Of a stretch of 64,000 nucleotides of DNA, positions 1 through 9,909 are shown piece by piece. The notes below the pieces were generated by a model, which saw only the letters and a list, made by a program, of their open reading frames with translations, did not search any database and had not been told where the DNA came from. Numbering within the stretch: the first letter of the stretch is position 1; every line of letters begins with the position of its first letter. The stretch comes from Hydrogenispora sp. (GTDB lineage: Bacteria; Bacillota; UBA4882; UBA10575): NCBI GenBank assembly GCA_012837705.1, contig DUQQ01000011.1:30368-94367 (forward strand). The letters are read 5' to 3'. A program made the position numbers and the translations under genes.

Positions 1-71
1 TCCTGGAAGAAAAAATCCAGATCGATCGGGAGCAGGGTTCCGTCTAAATCGAAAAGTAAGTGTTTGATCAT
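1..71 (-). CDS. HAD-superfamily hydrolase, N-terminal fragment cut by window edge
   Basis: Only the first 23 codons are inside the window, read leftward from an ATG at 71. The peptide begins MIKHLLFDLDGTLLPIDLD. DLDGT is HAD motif I, with the nucleophile Asp and the acid/base Asp of phosphatase-type HAD enzymes. A good ribosome site (AAAGGAAGG) lies just upstream, and a TTTACA-17-TATAAT promoter sits about 40 bases further back. The substrate cannot be guessed from this fragment. Confidence 0.8.
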   Translation of the reverse strand, partial: MIKHLLFDLDGTLLPIDLDFFFQ

Positions 72-109
72 AATAACCTTCCTTTCTCTCCGCTGGCGGG
101 CTGATTAGA

Positions 110-138
110 ATTATACATAATTGGGTCCGGAATGTAAA
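110..138 (-). promoter_or_regulatory. Sigma-A-type promoter for the leftward HAD gene
   Basis: On the minus strand, TTTACA (133-138) is followed after exactly 17 bases by TATAAT (110-115). It points at the ATG at 71. Confidence 0.6.
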
Positions 139-184
139 GGCGCGTTCCTATTTTTACCACCACCGTTTCGACCTTTATGTTACC

Positions 185-214
185 TTGACAAACAAAGGAC
201 GGTAATTGTAAAAT
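185..214 (+). promoter_or_regulatory. Sigma-A-type promoter for the DUF819 gene
   Basis: TTGACA (185-190), 18-base spacer, TAAAAT (209-214) preceded by TTG. It lies about 50 bases before the GTG start at 263 and is divergent from the promoter at 110-138. Confidence 0.6.
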
Positions 215-262
215 CTAGTTATTGGCCTTGGACTCAGCAAACGAGAGAAGAGAGGCGATGTT

Positions 263-1369
263 GTGCAAGTCATCGAAATTATCTTTTATTTTATTACACC
301 ATTTTTGATCACCAAAGGGTTACAAAACGCAAAAAAACTGGGGTTTCTCAGCCCGATTCTCCTCTGTTACCTGGTGGGGATGGTTCTTGGTAACCAAAGT
401 TTCGTCCCGATCAATAAACAATTGGCACTATCCTTAGCGGAAGTGGCGGTACCGATCGCCATTCCCCTAATCCTTTTTTCCACCGATGTTAAAAGGTGGC
501 TAAAACTGGCGCGGAAGACGGTGCTCTCCTTCGTCTTGGTGGCCATCAGCGCGGTGGCCAGTGCTGTTCTCGCCGCGTTCTTTTTTTCTTCGGTTCCAGA
601 ATACTGGAAAATATCCGGAATGTTAGTAGGGGTGTACACGGGAGGAACCCCTAATTTGATGGCCATCGGCATGGGGTTGCAGGTCCGGGAGGAAACATTG
701 CTCTTAACCAATACTGCCGATGCGATCATGGGGGGGTTCTACTTTTTGTTCCTGGTAACCGGAGCAAAATGGCTGATCGGGAAGGTTCTACCTTCCTTCT
801 CTTCTCCGTTTATGGAACCCGCCTTGGCGGCGACGGAGGAGGAAGGATCCAAGGTTGAATTGGGCTTTGCGGTCCTGTTATCCATATTATGTGTGGGGAT
901 CAGTGCCGGGATCGCCCTGCTGGTCACCGGGGGGCTTGATGTCAGCATAATTATGTTAATACTCACCACCCTTGGCGTCGCGGCCTCTTTCCATCAGCGT
1001 GTCCGGCGGATTAAAGGCACCTACGAAGCAGGGCAGTATTTTATCCTTGTCTTTTCGTTGACGCTGGGGACGAATATCAATTTTCAAGAGATCTTGGGTT
1101 CCAGTTCGGGAATCTTTCTTTACACCGCCTTTGTGATGGCGTCCGCGATCGTAATCCATTTAATCCTGGCGTGGATCTTTCGGATTGATGCGGATACCAT
1201 GCTTATTACCTCAACGGCGGGGATCTTTGGTCCGGCCTTTATCGGACCGGTTGCCGAGCGCTTACGGAACCGAGAGGTGATTGTGCCGGGGTTAACCTGT
1301 GGTTTAGTGGGGTATGCCATCGGTAATTACTTGGGCTTTGCTGTTGCTTGGTTACTAATGCCACGCTAA
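263..1369 (+). CDS. DUF819 family integral membrane protein
   Basis: A 368-residue, very hydrophobic protein with about ten predicted membrane helices. It resembles the DUF819 (YjcL-like) family: a glycine-rich GGTPNLMAIG stretch near residue 130 and a second one, GIFGPAFIGPVAERL, near the C-terminus suggest two related halves, as in transporter inverted repeats. The GTG at 263 is chosen because AGAGAGG lies 7-8 bases upstream; the nearby ATG at 258 is out of frame. The substrate of this family is unknown. The next gene begins 15 bases after the stop, so the two are probably co-transcribed. Confidence 0.8.
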   Translation: MQVIEIIFYFITPFLITKGLQNAKKLGFLSPILLCYLVGMVLGNQSFVPINKQLALSLAEVAVPIAIPLILFSTDVKRWLKLARKTVLSFVLVAISAVASAVLAAFFFSSVPEYWKISGMLVGVYTGGTPNLMAIGMGLQVREETLLLTNTADAIMGGFYFLFLVTGAKWLIGKVLPSFSSPFMEPALAATEEEGSKVELGFAVLLSILCVGISAGIALLVTGGLDVSIIMLILTTLGVAASFHQRVRRIKGTYEAGQYFILVFSLTLGTNINFQEILGSSSGIFLYTAFVMASAIVIHLILAWIFRIDADTMLITSTAGIFGPAFIGPVAERLRNREVIVPGLTCGLVGYAIGNYLGFAVAWLLMPR

Positions 1370-1384
1370 GATGGGAGTAGAACA

Positions 1385-2503
1385 ATGCTTAAAATTAGTG
1401 AAGTAAAAGACGTTAAAGGATTAAAAAAGTTCATTGCGTTACCGTGGGTGATCTATCAAAACGATCCCAACTGGGTACCACCCCTCCGCGGGCAACAGCT
1501 CCGCACCTTACAAGGGAAAAACAATCCCCTCCTGGCCAACGGGGAGCATACTTTCTTTCTGGCACAGGTCGGGGAGAAAGTGGTGGGACGGCTTTTAGTC
1601 GGAATTAACCGGAAACTGAATCGGGAAAAGAACAAACAAGAAGGCTATCTGAGCCTTTTTGAAGCGATTGAAGACCGGGAAGTGGCCTTTGCTTTATTTG
1701 ATGCCGCTAGTCAGTGGTTAAGGGCGCGGGGGATTTCTAGTATTGTCGGGCCGGTCTCCCCGACCAACGGCGATGATAACCGGGGGATTTTAATCCAGGG
1801 CTTTGACGGGCCACCGGTGCTGATGAATTCTTACAACCCTCCTTATTACGAAAGCTTCTTTGAAGACTATGGCTTTGGTAAGGATATGGACCTCTTCGCT
1901 TTTTATCTGGATGTGGCAAGTTTGGATACGGAACGCTTCGACCGGGTTGTCTCCTACGCGATGCGGAAATACCAGTTTCGGATCGACCGTTTTGACCGGA
2001 AACAGTTGGATCGGGAGATTCGTGATATTAAAAGAATCTTGGATTTAGCGATGCCCGCCACCTGGGAGCATTTAACCCCACCCTCACTGGAGGAGATTAG
2101 GTCGGAATTCCAGACTTTAGTCCAGTTTATGGATGCTGATCTGGTCTATATCGCTCGTTCTGGCAAGGAGCCCATTGGTTTTGTGGTTGGTTTACCTGAC
2201 TATAACCAAGTCTTGATACGACTGAATGGCCGTTTGTTCCCCTTGGGTTGGGCGAAATACCTCTGGTATAAACGGCGGATCACCGGAGCGCGGGTCTTTA
2301 TCCAGTTTGTAGTCCCACAGTTCAGAAACAAGGCGGTGAATGGTGCAATCTACCACCGTCTGATGGTGGAAGCACGCAAAAAAGGTTATAAGTATGGGGA
2401 AGGTTCGGCCATTGCCGAGATGAATAAGGAGTCGATCCGTTCGGTGGAAGGAGCGGGCGGGCGGCTTTACCGGACCTACCGGATCTACCGGAAGGAACTA
2501 TAA
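1385..2503 (+). CDS. GNAT-like acyltransferase family protein (YghO-like)
   Basis: A 372-residue soluble protein. The N-terminal part contains QNDPNWVPPLR, typical of a poorly characterised GNAT-related family that usually runs 370-400 residues. The C-terminal 130 residues look like a GNAT core (strand EPIGFVVGLPDYN, then a VPQFRNKAVNGAIYHRLM segment where the acetyl-CoA loop would lie, then a closing helix and strand). Substrate unknown. It follows the DUF819 gene by 15 bases and ends before a strong bidirectional terminator, so the two genes form a unit. The family call is from pattern memory, not a search. Confidence 0.65.
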   Translation: MLKISEVKDVKGLKKFIALPWVIYQNDPNWVPPLRGQQLRTLQGKNNPLLANGEHTFFLAQVGEKVVGRLLVGINRKLNREKNKQEGYLSLFEAIEDREVAFALFDAASQWLRARGISSIVGPVSPTNGDDNRGILIQGFDGPPVLMNSYNPPYYESFFEDYGFGKDMDLFAFYLDVASLDTERFDRVVSYAMRKYQFRIDRFDRKQLDREIRDIKRILDLAMPATWEHLTPPSLEEIRSEFQTLVQFMDADLVYIARSGKEPIGFVVGLPDYNQVLIRLNGRLFPLGWAKYLWYKRRITGARVFIQFVVPQFRNKAVNGAIYHRLMVEARKKGYKYGEGSAIAEMNKESIRSVEGAGGRLYRTYRIYRKEL

Positions 2504-2534
2504 TTGACCGTTCGGCGGTTAATCGGCTGCACTT

Positions 2535-2590
2535 AAGAAGAACGCAAAACCCAGCCCACAGAGGGTTAAGTTTTGCGTTCTTCTTCTTTA
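2535..2590. terminator. Bidirectional terminator between convergent genes
   Basis: A 16-bp perfect inverted repeat (AAGAAGAACGCAAAAC / GTTTTGCGTTCTTCTT) with a 19-base loop. It is followed by T-rich DNA on the plus side and lies between the GNAT-like gene and uvrA, which converge. Confidence 0.8.
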
Positions 2591-2631
2591 TTGCTTTAAA
2601 AGATCAAGTATTTGTCCGGTTTTCAGGCCCG

Positions 2632-5478
2632 TCAGGCTTCTTTTCCGACCGGAACAAGGCCTAAGAGTGGACGGAGAACTTCGCCGGTATAAGAGGTGGG
2701 GCTTTTGGCGACCTCTTCAGGGGTACCGATGGCAACAACCTGGCCGCCCCGAGCGCCGCCCTCCGGACCAAGATCAATTAGGTAGTCGGCGGTTTTAATC
2801 ACTTCCAGATTGTGCTCGATCACCAGGACGGTGTTCCCGCTATCAACCAGCCGTTGTAAGATCTCGAGGAGCTTTTCGACGTCGGCAAAGTGTAGACCGG
2901 TTGTGGGCTCGTCCAAAATATAAAAGGTCCGACCATTACTGCGTTTCGCCAACTCGGTGGCCAGTTTGACCCGTTGAGCTTCACCCCCCGAAAGGGTGGT
3001 CGCAGATTGTCCCAGCTTAATGTAGCCTAAACCTACATCGTGCAGCGTCTGTAGCCGCCGTTGGATCCGCGGATGATTAGCGAAAAACTCCAGAGCTTCC
3101 TCGACGGGCATTTCGAGAATATCGGCGATGGTTTTACCGCGGTATTTTACTTCAAGGGTCTCCCGGTTATATCGTTTTCCCTTACAGACTTCGCAAGGAA
3201 CATAGACGTCGGGGAGGAAGTGCATCTCGATGCGGATGATCCCATCACCGGTACAGGCTTCACAGCGGCCGCCTTTGACATTAAAGGAAAAACGGCCCGG
3301 TTTATATCCCCGTAATTTCGCTTCCGGGGTTTCGGCAAAGACGGCCCGGATCTCATCGAAGACCCCCGTATAGGTGGCCGGATTCGAACGGGGGGTACGG
3401 CCAATTGGTGATTGGTCGATGTTGATCACCTTATCCAAGTGTTCAAGGCCGTCGATCCCGCGGTGTGCGCCGGGATAAAGGGTGGTCGCCCGGTTCAGTT
3501 TACGGGCTAAAACGGGGTAAAGGATCTCATTGATGAGGGTACTTTTGCCGGAACCGGAGACTCCAGTAACCGCGACAAAACATCCTAATGGAATGGAAAC
3601 ATCGATATTTTTCAGGTTATGCTCCTGGGCCCCTTTAATCGTTAAACATTTACCGTTACCGGGACGGCGTAGAGCCGGGACGGGAATCTGGCGTTGGCCC
3701 GACAGGTAGGCACCAGTAAGTGATTGGGGGCAACGGGTAATCGTCGCTAAATCTCCGGCAGCGATCACTTCACCACCGTGGGCACCTGCACCGGGTCCGA
3801 TATCAACCAGGTAGTCGGCGGCCCGCATCATCTCTTCATCGTGTTCGACGACGATCAAAGTGTTCCCTAAATCACGTAGGTTGAGCAGGGCATTGATCAA
3901 ACGCTGGTTGTCTCTTTGGTGCAAACCGATGCTCGGTTCATCCAGAATGTACAAGACCCCCACCAAGGAAGATCCAATCTGGGTGGCCAGCCGGATGCGT
4001 TGGGCTTCACCGCCCGACAGGGAACCGGCGGTCCGGTCAAGGGTCAGATAGTCGAGGCCAACTTCAACCAGGAAGCCCAGGCGTTTATCGATCTCTTTTA
4101 AAATCTGCTTGGCGATAAGCTGTTCTTTCTCCGAGAGCGCTAAGGAAGAGAAGAAGGTTTTAGCTTTATCGATGGAAAAAGCCGCTACCTGGCTGATGTT
4201 ATAAGATCCGATCTTTACAGCCAGACTCTCCGGCCGGAGCCGGGCGCCGTGGCAACTGCTGCAGGGGCGTACGGTCATAAAGCGGTTCTCAAAATCTTGG
4301 CGAATCGCCTCCGAGTCGGTCCTCCGGTACCGTCGGCTCAGGTTGTTAATGATCCCTTCGAAGCGGACCTCTTGCCGCCACTCGCGTCCGTTTTTGCCTT
4401 GATAAACGACGGGGATCTTTTCCCGGCCTGAACCATAAAGGATCGCGTCGACCTGTGTGGCGGTCGCATCCTTTAAGGGAAGATCCGGGTCAAGACCGTA
4501 GTGGCGGGCCACACTTAGTAGATACTGCAGGGACCAGGAGCTCTGGTTGGCGCTCCAGGGCAGGACCGCGCCTTCACTGATGGAACGGTTTTTATCCAGA
4601 ATCTTTTCGGGATCAATCTCCAGTTTAAACCCGAGTCCGTCGCAGTCGGGACAGGCACCGTAGGGTGAGTTAAAGGAGAACATCCGCGGGGTAATCTCCT
4701 CAAAACTAAAACCACACTGGGGACAGGCGAAATTGGCGCTGAACAATGTTTCTTCGCCCGATAGCGGATCAATAATAACAAGACCTTTGGCCATGTCAAG
4801 GGCCAGTTCGACCGAGTCGGCCAGCCGCTGCTCGATCCCGGGCCGCAGGATGAGCCGGTCCACGACAACCTCGATCCAGTGTTGTTTGTACCTGCTCAAG
4901 GTGATTTCATCATCCAGGTTATAAATCTCTCCGTCAACCCGTACCCGGACGAAACCCTCTTTTTTCAGATCGGAAAAGACCTTGGTGTATTCGCCTTTTC
5001 GCCCCCGGACGATCGGAGCGAGGACGTGAAACCGGGTTTCCGTTGGAAGGGTCATGACTTGATCGACAATCTGCTCCACGGTCTGCTTGGTAATGGGACA
5101 GCCACAGGTGGGACAGAAGGGCTGGCCAATCCGGGCAAACAGCAGGCGGAGGTAGTCATAGATTTCGGTGACCGTTCCCACGGTGGAACGGGGGTTCCGC
5201 GAAGTTGTTTTCTGGTCGATGGAGATCGCCGGAGAAAGGCCTTCGATGTAGTCCACATCGGGTTTGTCCATTTGACCAAGGAACTGGCGGGCGTAAGCGG
5301 AGAGTGATTCCACGTAGCGCCGCTGTCCTTCCGCGTAAATAGTATCAAAGGCCAGTGAAGATTTACCCGAACCGGAGATCCCAGTCATCACGATCAACTG
5401 GTTCCGGGGAATCTCCAGGTCAATATTTTTCAGGTTATGGACACGCGCGCCGCGTATGGTGATTCGGTCCTTTTTCAT
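2632..5478 (-). CDS. uvrA: Excinuclease ABC subunit A
   Basis: The full-length 948-residue DNA-damage sensor of nucleotide excision repair, which loads UvrB at lesions. Two ABC ATPase modules are visible: Walker [10 protein letters not shown] at about 33-41 and GVSGSGKST in the C-terminal half, each with a later LSGGEAQR signature. Zinc-binding cysteine pairs are present (CPTC, CPQC...CPDC, and CEAC...CEVC in the C-terminal half). The ATG lies 6 bases after the uvrB stop. Its GGAGG ribosome site is formed by the last codons of uvrB, so translation is coupled. Confidence 0.98.
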   Translation of the reverse strand: MKKDRITIRGARVHNLKNIDLEIPRNQLIVMTGISGSGKSSLAFDTIYAEGQRRYVESLSAYARQFLGQMDKPDVDYIEGLSPAISIDQKTTSRNPRSTVGTVTEIYDYLRLLFARIGQPFCPTCGCPITKQTVEQIVDQVMTLPTETRFHVLAPIVRGRKGEYTKVFSDLKKEGFVRVRVDGEIYNLDDEITLSRYKQHWIEVVVDRLILRPGIEQRLADSVELALDMAKGLVIIDPLSGEETLFSANFACPQCGFSFEEITPRMFSFNSPYGACPDCDGLGFKLEIDPEKILDKNRSISEGAVLPWSANQSSWSLQYLLSVARHYGLDPDLPLKDATATQVDAILYGSGREKIPVVYQGKNGREWRQEVRFEGIINNLSRRYRRTDSEAIRQDFENRFMTVRPCSSCHGARLRPESLAVKIGSYNISQVAAFSIDKAKTFFSSLALSEKEQLIAKQILKEIDKRLGFLVEVGLDYLTLDRTAGSLSGGEAQRIRLATQIGSSLVGVLYILDEPSIGLHQRDNQRLINALLNLRDLGNTLIVVEHDEEMMRAADYLVDIGPGAGAHGGEVIAAGDLATITRCPQSLTGAYLSGQRQIPVPALRRPGNGKCLTIKGAQEHNLKNIDVSIPLGCFVAVTGVSGSGKSTLINEILYPVLARKLNRATTLYPGAHRGIDGLEHLDKVINIDQSPIGRTPRSNPATYTGVFDEIRAVFAETPEAKLRGYKPGRFSFNVKGGRCEACTGDGIIRIEMHFLPDVYVPCEVCKGKRYNRETLEVKYRGKTIADILEMPVEEALEFFANHPRIQRRLQTLHDVGLGYIKLGQSATTLSGGEAQRVKLATELAKRSNGRTFYILDEPTTGLHFADVEKLLEILQRLVDSGNTVLVIEHNLEVIKTADYLIDLGPEGGARGGQVVAIGTPEEVAKSPTSYTGEVLRPLLGLVPVGKEA

Positions 5479-5484
5479 CTCTGC

Positions 5485-7461
5485 TCATTCCTCCAGTAAT
5501 TTCTGCCATTCCTTTATTTCATCCCGTAATTGGGCCGCGGTCTCGAACTCTAGTTTGCCCGCTGCTTCTAACATCTCGGCTTCTAACCGGTTAATGGTCT
5601 CCTCTACTTCAGCCCGGGTCATTTTCTGTTGTTTGGCGTGATAGGCCACTTTCTCTTCCGCCACCTGTTCCAGGTTGATCAGATCGCGGACCGCTTTTTG
5701 GACCGAGGCCGGAGTGATGTTGTGCTCCTCGTTATAACGGATCTGTTTGGTACGGCGCCGGTTGGTCTCTTGGATGGCGCGGGCCATCGAATCGGTCACC
5801 TGGTCAGCGTACATGATTACTTTTCCGGCTACATGGCGGGCGGCCCGACCGATAATCTGGATTAAAGTGGTCTCGGAACGGAGAAAACCTTCTTTATCCG
5901 CGTCTAGGATCGCCACCAGTGTTACTTCGGGGAGATCTAACCCTTCTCGTAATAAGTTGATCCCGACGAGGACATCGAATTTGCCAAGCCGAAGATCGCG
6001 TAGGATCTCAACCCGGTCCATCGTGTGGATCTCCGAGTGGAGATATTTCACCCGAAAGCTGGCTTCTTCCAAGTATTCGGTTAGATCCTCAGCCATCCGT
6101 TTGGTTAAGGTAATGACGAGAACCCGCTCTTGGCGGTCAACCCGCTGGCGAATCTCCTCCATCAGATCATCGATCTGCCCTTTCACCGGGCGGACTTCCA
6201 CCTCCGGATCCAACAGGCCGGTGGGGCGAATGACCTGTTCGACCACTTGCGAGGCCTTTTGAAGTTCGTAGGCGGCCGGTGTAGCCGAGACGTAGATCAC
6301 TTGATTTATGGCTTGTTCAAACTCTTCGAAGCGGAGTGGGCGGTTATCCAAGGCGGAAGGTAGGCGGAAGCCGTATCCAACCAGTGTTTCCTTGCGGGAA
6401 CGGTCTCCGGCGTACATCGCCCGGAGTTGGGGGATGGTCACATGGGACTCGTCGATGAAGAGTAAAAAATCGTCGGGGAAATAATCAAGGAGGGTGGCCG
6501 GGGGTTCGCCCGGCTGCCGTCCCGTCAGGTGGCGGGAGTAGTTCTCAATCCCCTGACAGTAGCCGACCTCTTGCATCATTTCTAAGTCAAAACGGGTCCG
6601 TTGTTCCAACCTTTGGGCTTCCAAAAGTTTCCCGGATTCACGTAAACGGGCCAGTTCCGTTTGGAGCTCAGCTTCGATCGAGCGGATCGCCGCCTTCATC
6701 CTTTCTTCACTGGTTACGTAGTGGGTGCCCGGGTAGATCGTGATCTGCTCTTTCTCGCCCAGGATCTCCCCAGTTAAAGGGTCAACTTCAAGGATGCGGT
6801 CGATTTCATCCCCAAAGAGCTCAATCCGGATCACGGTTTCGCCATAGACCGGTATAATCTCGATCACATCCCCGCGCACCCGAAAGGTGCCGCGGGTAAA
6901 GCCGACGTCGTTCCGGGTATATTGGATCCCCACCAGACGGCGGAGGATCTTATCACGGTTCCGGGTGTCTCCGTGCTGAAGCGAGAGGGTCATCCCCTGG
7001 TAGTCTTCGGGGGATCCCAGCCCGTAGATGCAAGAGACACTAGCCACAATTAAAACATCCCGCCGTTCGAAAAGGGCGGAAGTGGAGGCGTGGCGCAGCC
7101 GATCAATCTCCTCGTTAATACTGGCGTCTTTTTCAATGTAGGTGTCAGACTGGGGGATGTAGGCCTCCGGTTGGTAGTAGTCGTAATAACTGACAAAATA
7201 ATGGACGGCATTCTCTGGAAAGAACTCTTTGAATTCACTGTATAATTGGGCCGCAAGGGTTTTATTATGGGCAATAACCAAGGTGGGCCGGTTGATCCGG
7301 GCCACCACATTGGCCATGGTAAAAGTCTTCCCGGATCCAGTAACACCCAACAAAACTTGGTGGGGCATTCCGGCTTCGAGACCTGCGGTTAATTGCGCAA
7401 CGGCCTGCGGTTGGTCGCCGCGAAGCGTATAAGGGGAAACCAACTTGAATCCGGACATCAA
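5485..7461 (-). CDS. uvrB: Excinuclease ABC subunit B
   Basis: A 658-residue DNA helicase-like repair protein that verifies damage and recruits UvrC. Walker A GVTGSGKT is at 39-46. The Tyr-rich beta-hairpin region ([21 protein letters not shown]), the helicase motif DESH and a C-terminal UVR coiled coil (about 620-655) are all present, as expected for the family. It leads the uvrB-uvrA operon. Upstream is a good promoter (7496-7524) and, next to it, a LexA-like palindrome, consistent with SOS control known for uvrBA in Firmicutes. Two adjacent Met codons start the frame; either could be used. Confidence 0.98.
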   Translation of the reverse strand: MMSGFKLVSPYTLRGDQPQAVAQLTAGLEAGMPHQVLLGVTGSGKTFTMANVVARINRPTLVIAHNKTLAAQLYSEFKEFFPENAVHYFVSYYDYYQPEAYIPQSDTYIEKDASINEEIDRLRHASTSALFERRDVLIVASVSCIYGLGSPEDYQGMTLSLQHGDTRNRDKILRRLVGIQYTRNDVGFTRGTFRVRGDVIEIIPVYGETVIRIELFGDEIDRILEVDPLTGEILGEKEQITIYPGTHYVTSEERMKAAIRSIEAELQTELARLRESGKLLEAQRLEQRTRFDLEMMQEVGYCQGIENYSRHLTGRQPGEPPATLLDYFPDDFLLFIDESHVTIPQLRAMYAGDRSRKETLVGYGFRLPSALDNRPLRFEEFEQAINQVIYVSATPAAYELQKASQVVEQVIRPTGLLDPEVEVRPVKGQIDDLMEEIRQRVDRQERVLVITLTKRMAEDLTEYLEEASFRVKYLHSEIHTMDRVEILRDLRLGKFDVLVGINLLREGLDLPEVTLVAILDADKEGFLRSETTLIQIIGRAARHVAGKVIMYADQVTDSMARAIQETNRRRTKQIRYNEEHNITPASVQKAVRDLINLEQVAEEKVAYHAKQQKMTRAEVEETINRLEAEMLEAAGKLEFETAAQLRDEIKEWQKLLEE

Positions 7462-7495
7462 ATCATCTCCAAACTGTATTGTTTACATAAAAACT

Positions 7496-7524
7496 AGTAT
7501 AGCAAAGGGGAAGGAAAAAGACAA
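7496..7524 (-). promoter_or_regulatory. Promoter of uvrB-uvrA
   Basis: Minus strand: TTGTCT (7519-7524), 17-base spacer, TATACT (7496-7501). The uvrB start lies about 35 bases downstream. Confidence 0.7.
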
Positions 7525-7537
7525 GGAAAAAAGAAGC

Positions 7538-7561
7538 GTCGAACATACATTCGTGTTCGAC
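7538..7561 (-). promoter_or_regulatory. LexA-box-like palindrome upstream of uvrB, possibly also a terminator stem
   Basis: A 24-bp palindrome with arms GTCGAACA and TGTTCGAC. Within it, CGAATGTATGTTCG (minus strand, 7540-7553) differs at one base from the Gram-positive SOS consensus CGAACRNRYGTTYG. It ends 14 bases before the -35 hexamer. On the minus strand the stem is followed by GCTTCTTTTTT, so it could also terminate the upstream deacetylase transcript. Confidence 0.5.
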
Positions 7562-7596
7562 ACAAAAGAAGCAAATCCTCTTTCGGGAGGTTAAAC

Positions 7597-8550
7597 TTAC
7601 TTAACAAGCGTGGAAACATGGACTAACTCAATTCCGGCGGCTTCGAAGCGGGGCATAGCACTTTGTAGCGCGACCGCCACGCCGGGACGGGTATGGGCAA
7701 TCCCAATGGCCGAGCCCGCGGTAAGGGCCTTTTCGATCAAAAGATCGATCTGGGCCGGAATGGCTTCGACGCCAGACCCATCCAGGAAAACATCGCGTAC
7801 CGCTGTTGGTACACCGTGCTCGTGGGCGACGGTAGCGGCCACGGAAGTATGGATGGTTAGACTATCAATAAAGAATAAACCGGCCTGTTTTAGCTCCGCC
7901 ATCAAAAGCTGCATCAAAGGTCGATCTTGTGTCCCCTTCGAGCCCATGTGGTTATTTACTCCGATAATCCCCGGCACGGCGGCCAGATTCGCGCGGAGTT
8001 GTTGGCGGATCTGTTCTGGGGAAAAATCAGTACGTAGCACCCCTGGTCCCGGGTCGGTTTGAGGATCGAGCGGTTCGAGCGGTAAATGAAGAATCACTTC
8101 CTGATTCCGCTTGCGCGCTTCCCGGGCATGGGTCTTTGAATAGCGACCCCAGGGTAAAACGGCAAAGGTTAAGGGGATTTCCAGCTCCCAAAAGGCTTCC
8201 GTCGCTTCTTGGACAAAGCCAAGGTCATCGATGATGATCGCCACCTGCGCCCGGGGCCGGATCGGCTGTTCAAGTGGGGACGGTGGCTTTAAAACGCCAG
8301 GGCGTGGGGGGATGCGGGGCTTCGGGCGCCAGGCGGACAAGAACCACTCGACGGTGGCGGTGAAACCGGGCTCTAGGGCGGTAAACTCTGGAACCGTCTG
8401 CGCGGGCCAGGACAGCGATAAAGGTGGCATTACTATGGACCAGAGCAGATACTGACTGGCTAGGAACGCCAGGAAAAACGCGGGCAGGAGGCGGAGGTGG
8501 AAAAAGCGCCGCTGGGTCAAAGGACGGTTGGTTTGGGGTTGTGGGGCCAT
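7597..8550 (-). CDS. Divergent polysaccharide deacetylase family protein
   Basis: A 317-residue protein with one N-terminal membrane helix (about 18-42), a proline-rich linker (about 75-95), and a C-terminal 220-residue domain of the divergent polysaccharide deacetylase type (PF04748). Visible signatures are VAIIIDDLG, PLTFAVLPWG, EVILHLPLEP and NNHMGSKGT. The metal-binding Asp pair and the His of carbohydrate-esterase folds are therefore represented. Family members sit outside the membrane and are often found beside ctpA and envC-like genes, as here. The probable substrate is cell-wall glycan, but the activity is not established for the family. Confidence 0.85.
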   Translation of the reverse strand: MAPQPQTNRPLTQRRFFHLRLLPAFFLAFLASQYLLWSIVMPPLSLSWPAQTVPEFTALEPGFTATVEWFLSAWRPKPRIPPRPGVLKPPSPLEQPIRPRAQVAIIIDDLGFVQEATEAFWELEIPLTFAVLPWGRYSKTHAREARKRNQEVILHLPLEPLDPQTDPGPGVLRTDFSPEQIRQQLRANLAAVPGIIGVNNHMGSKGTQDRPLMQLLMAELKQAGLFFIDSLTIHTSVAATVAHEHGVPTAVRDVFLDGSGVEAIPAQIDLLIEKALTAGSAIGIAHTRPGVAVALQSAMPRFEAAGIELVHVSTLVK

Positions 8551-8586
8551 TTTGACACTCCCCTTTGGGTGTAAACTTGTTTCAAA

Positions 8587-9834
8587 CTAGGCCGCTGTTC
8601 GGCGGCGGGCGAAGATCAATTGTTTTAGGACCTGGAGAGCGGTTTCGGTTTGGAGACGATCGACCGTCTGAAGGAGAACAAGGTCGATCTCCTCCGCGGC
8701 CGGTGTGGGCGCGGCCGGTAGGGTTACGCGTACGTCGGGTTCCACGCCGGTCTGGTGGATTGAATAACCGCCAGCCGTCAGATAGCGGGCGACCGTAAAA
8801 TAGAGCGCACCGCCCCCCCGGAGGGGAATTACATCCTGGACTAGACCTTTACCAAAGGTGGTATTTCCGACTAGGACCCCGGCTTTCAAGTGTTGGATTG
8901 CGCTGGCGACAATCTCTGATGAGCTGGCACTCCACTCGTTGATCAGTACCACCAGCGGAAAGGAGGGGTGGGGATTGGGGTACGCGTAGAAATGTTCGGT
9001 GGTGTGGTTCCGGTATTGCAGGGACACAAGGGGAAGTCCTTCGGCCCCGGGGAGAAACTGACTGGCGACCTCTAGCGCCGAAAGGAGTAGCCCGCCCGGG
9101 TTATAACGTAGATCCAAAACAATCCCTGCCACCTGCTCTGCGGTGAAAATTTGTAGGGTCCGTTTCAAGTCCTTTCCGGTCTCCTCGGTGAACTGGGTAA
9201 GGGTGATCCAGCCGATCTTGCCCACTTGTGGATCGGAACGGATCGCCCATTCAATGGAAGGATCGATTAAGGCCCGGGTTAAGGTAATATCCTGTGCGGG
9301 TCGGACCCCGCCCCGTTGGACCGTCAGGACTACGGTGGTGCCGGGGGGGCCCAAAATGGCCCCGGCGGCGGCTTCTTTGGATAAGCCGGCGGTTGGTTGA
9401 TGGTTGATCGCTGTAATCCGGTCACCCGGTTGTAAACCAGCCCGGGCAGCAGGAGAATTGTTTATTGTTTTGAAAACGATCAAGTGGCCGTCGGTATACT
9501 CAAGATAGAGGCCTATTCCACCATAAACGCCTTTGTTCTCCTCCAGCAACCGGTTGTACTCCATCGCCGTCAGGTATTGAGTATAAGGATCGCTTAAGCT
9601 AGCCAAAAGGGCAGGAACATTACCGGTTTGTAGGTAGGTCAGGACTAGGCGGAAAAGGCTTAAGGGTTCAAAGAACTTTATTTTGAGCAAAGGAATTACT
9701 TGGCAAGCTAAGCCCAGATCCCTGTACTTACCTTGGGTTAAGGCAAAACCGTACCCAAAAAAAGCAGTTAGCAGTAAAATAACGAAGATAAATCCGATCG
9801 TCCGCTGCCGGAAAAGATTAAGCCGTAAAGTCAC
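8587..9834 (-). CDS. ctpA: S41 carboxyl-terminal processing protease with PDZ domain
   Basis: A 415-residue membrane-anchored serine protease. An N-terminal helix (about 12-32) is followed by a PDZ domain (about 105-180, with GLQPGDRITAIN) and an S41 catalytic domain. The Ser/Lys dyad is readable: the middle Ser of SASSSE (about 304) and Lys in FGKG (about 329). The GTG start has GAAGGGC before it. It lies 75 bases after ftsX. Linkage of ftsEX and a CtpA protease is common in Firmicutes; processing of a cell-wall regulator or hydrolase is a reasonable but unproven role. Confidence 0.92.
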   Translation of the reverse strand: MTLRLNLFRQRTIGFIFVILLLTAFFGYGFALTQGKYRDLGLACQVIPLLKIKFFEPLSLFRLVLTYLQTGNVPALLASLSDPYTQYLTAMEYNRLLEENKGVYGGIGLYLEYTDGHLIVFKTINNSPAARAGLQPGDRITAINHQPTAGLSKEAAAGAILGPPGTTVVLTVQRGGVRPAQDITLTRALIDPSIEWAIRSDPQVGKIGWITLTQFTEETGKDLKRTLQIFTAEQVAGIVLDLRYNPGGLLLSALEVASQFLPGAEGLPLVSLQYRNHTTEHFYAYPNPHPSFPLVVLINEWSASSSEIVASAIQHLKAGVLVGNTTFGKGLVQDVIPLRGGGALYFTVARYLTAGGYSIHQTGVEPDVRVTLPAAPTPAAEEIDLVLLQTVDRLQTETALQVLKQLIFARRRTAA

Positions 9835-9909
9835 GCCCTTCGTCTCCTTTATCTTTATCTGCCGGGGTGATTCCCTAAGAGCATATGAGGGGAGCAGGGC
9901 GGTTATAAC

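Noticed and set aside
121-393. 90-residue plus-strand ORF before the DUF819 gene
   Set aside because: It spans the promoter and the start of the DUF819 frame and has no ribosome site.
4879-5307. 142-residue plus-strand ORF inside uvrA
   Set aside because: Shadow of a highly conserved gene; codon pattern and length follow uvrA.
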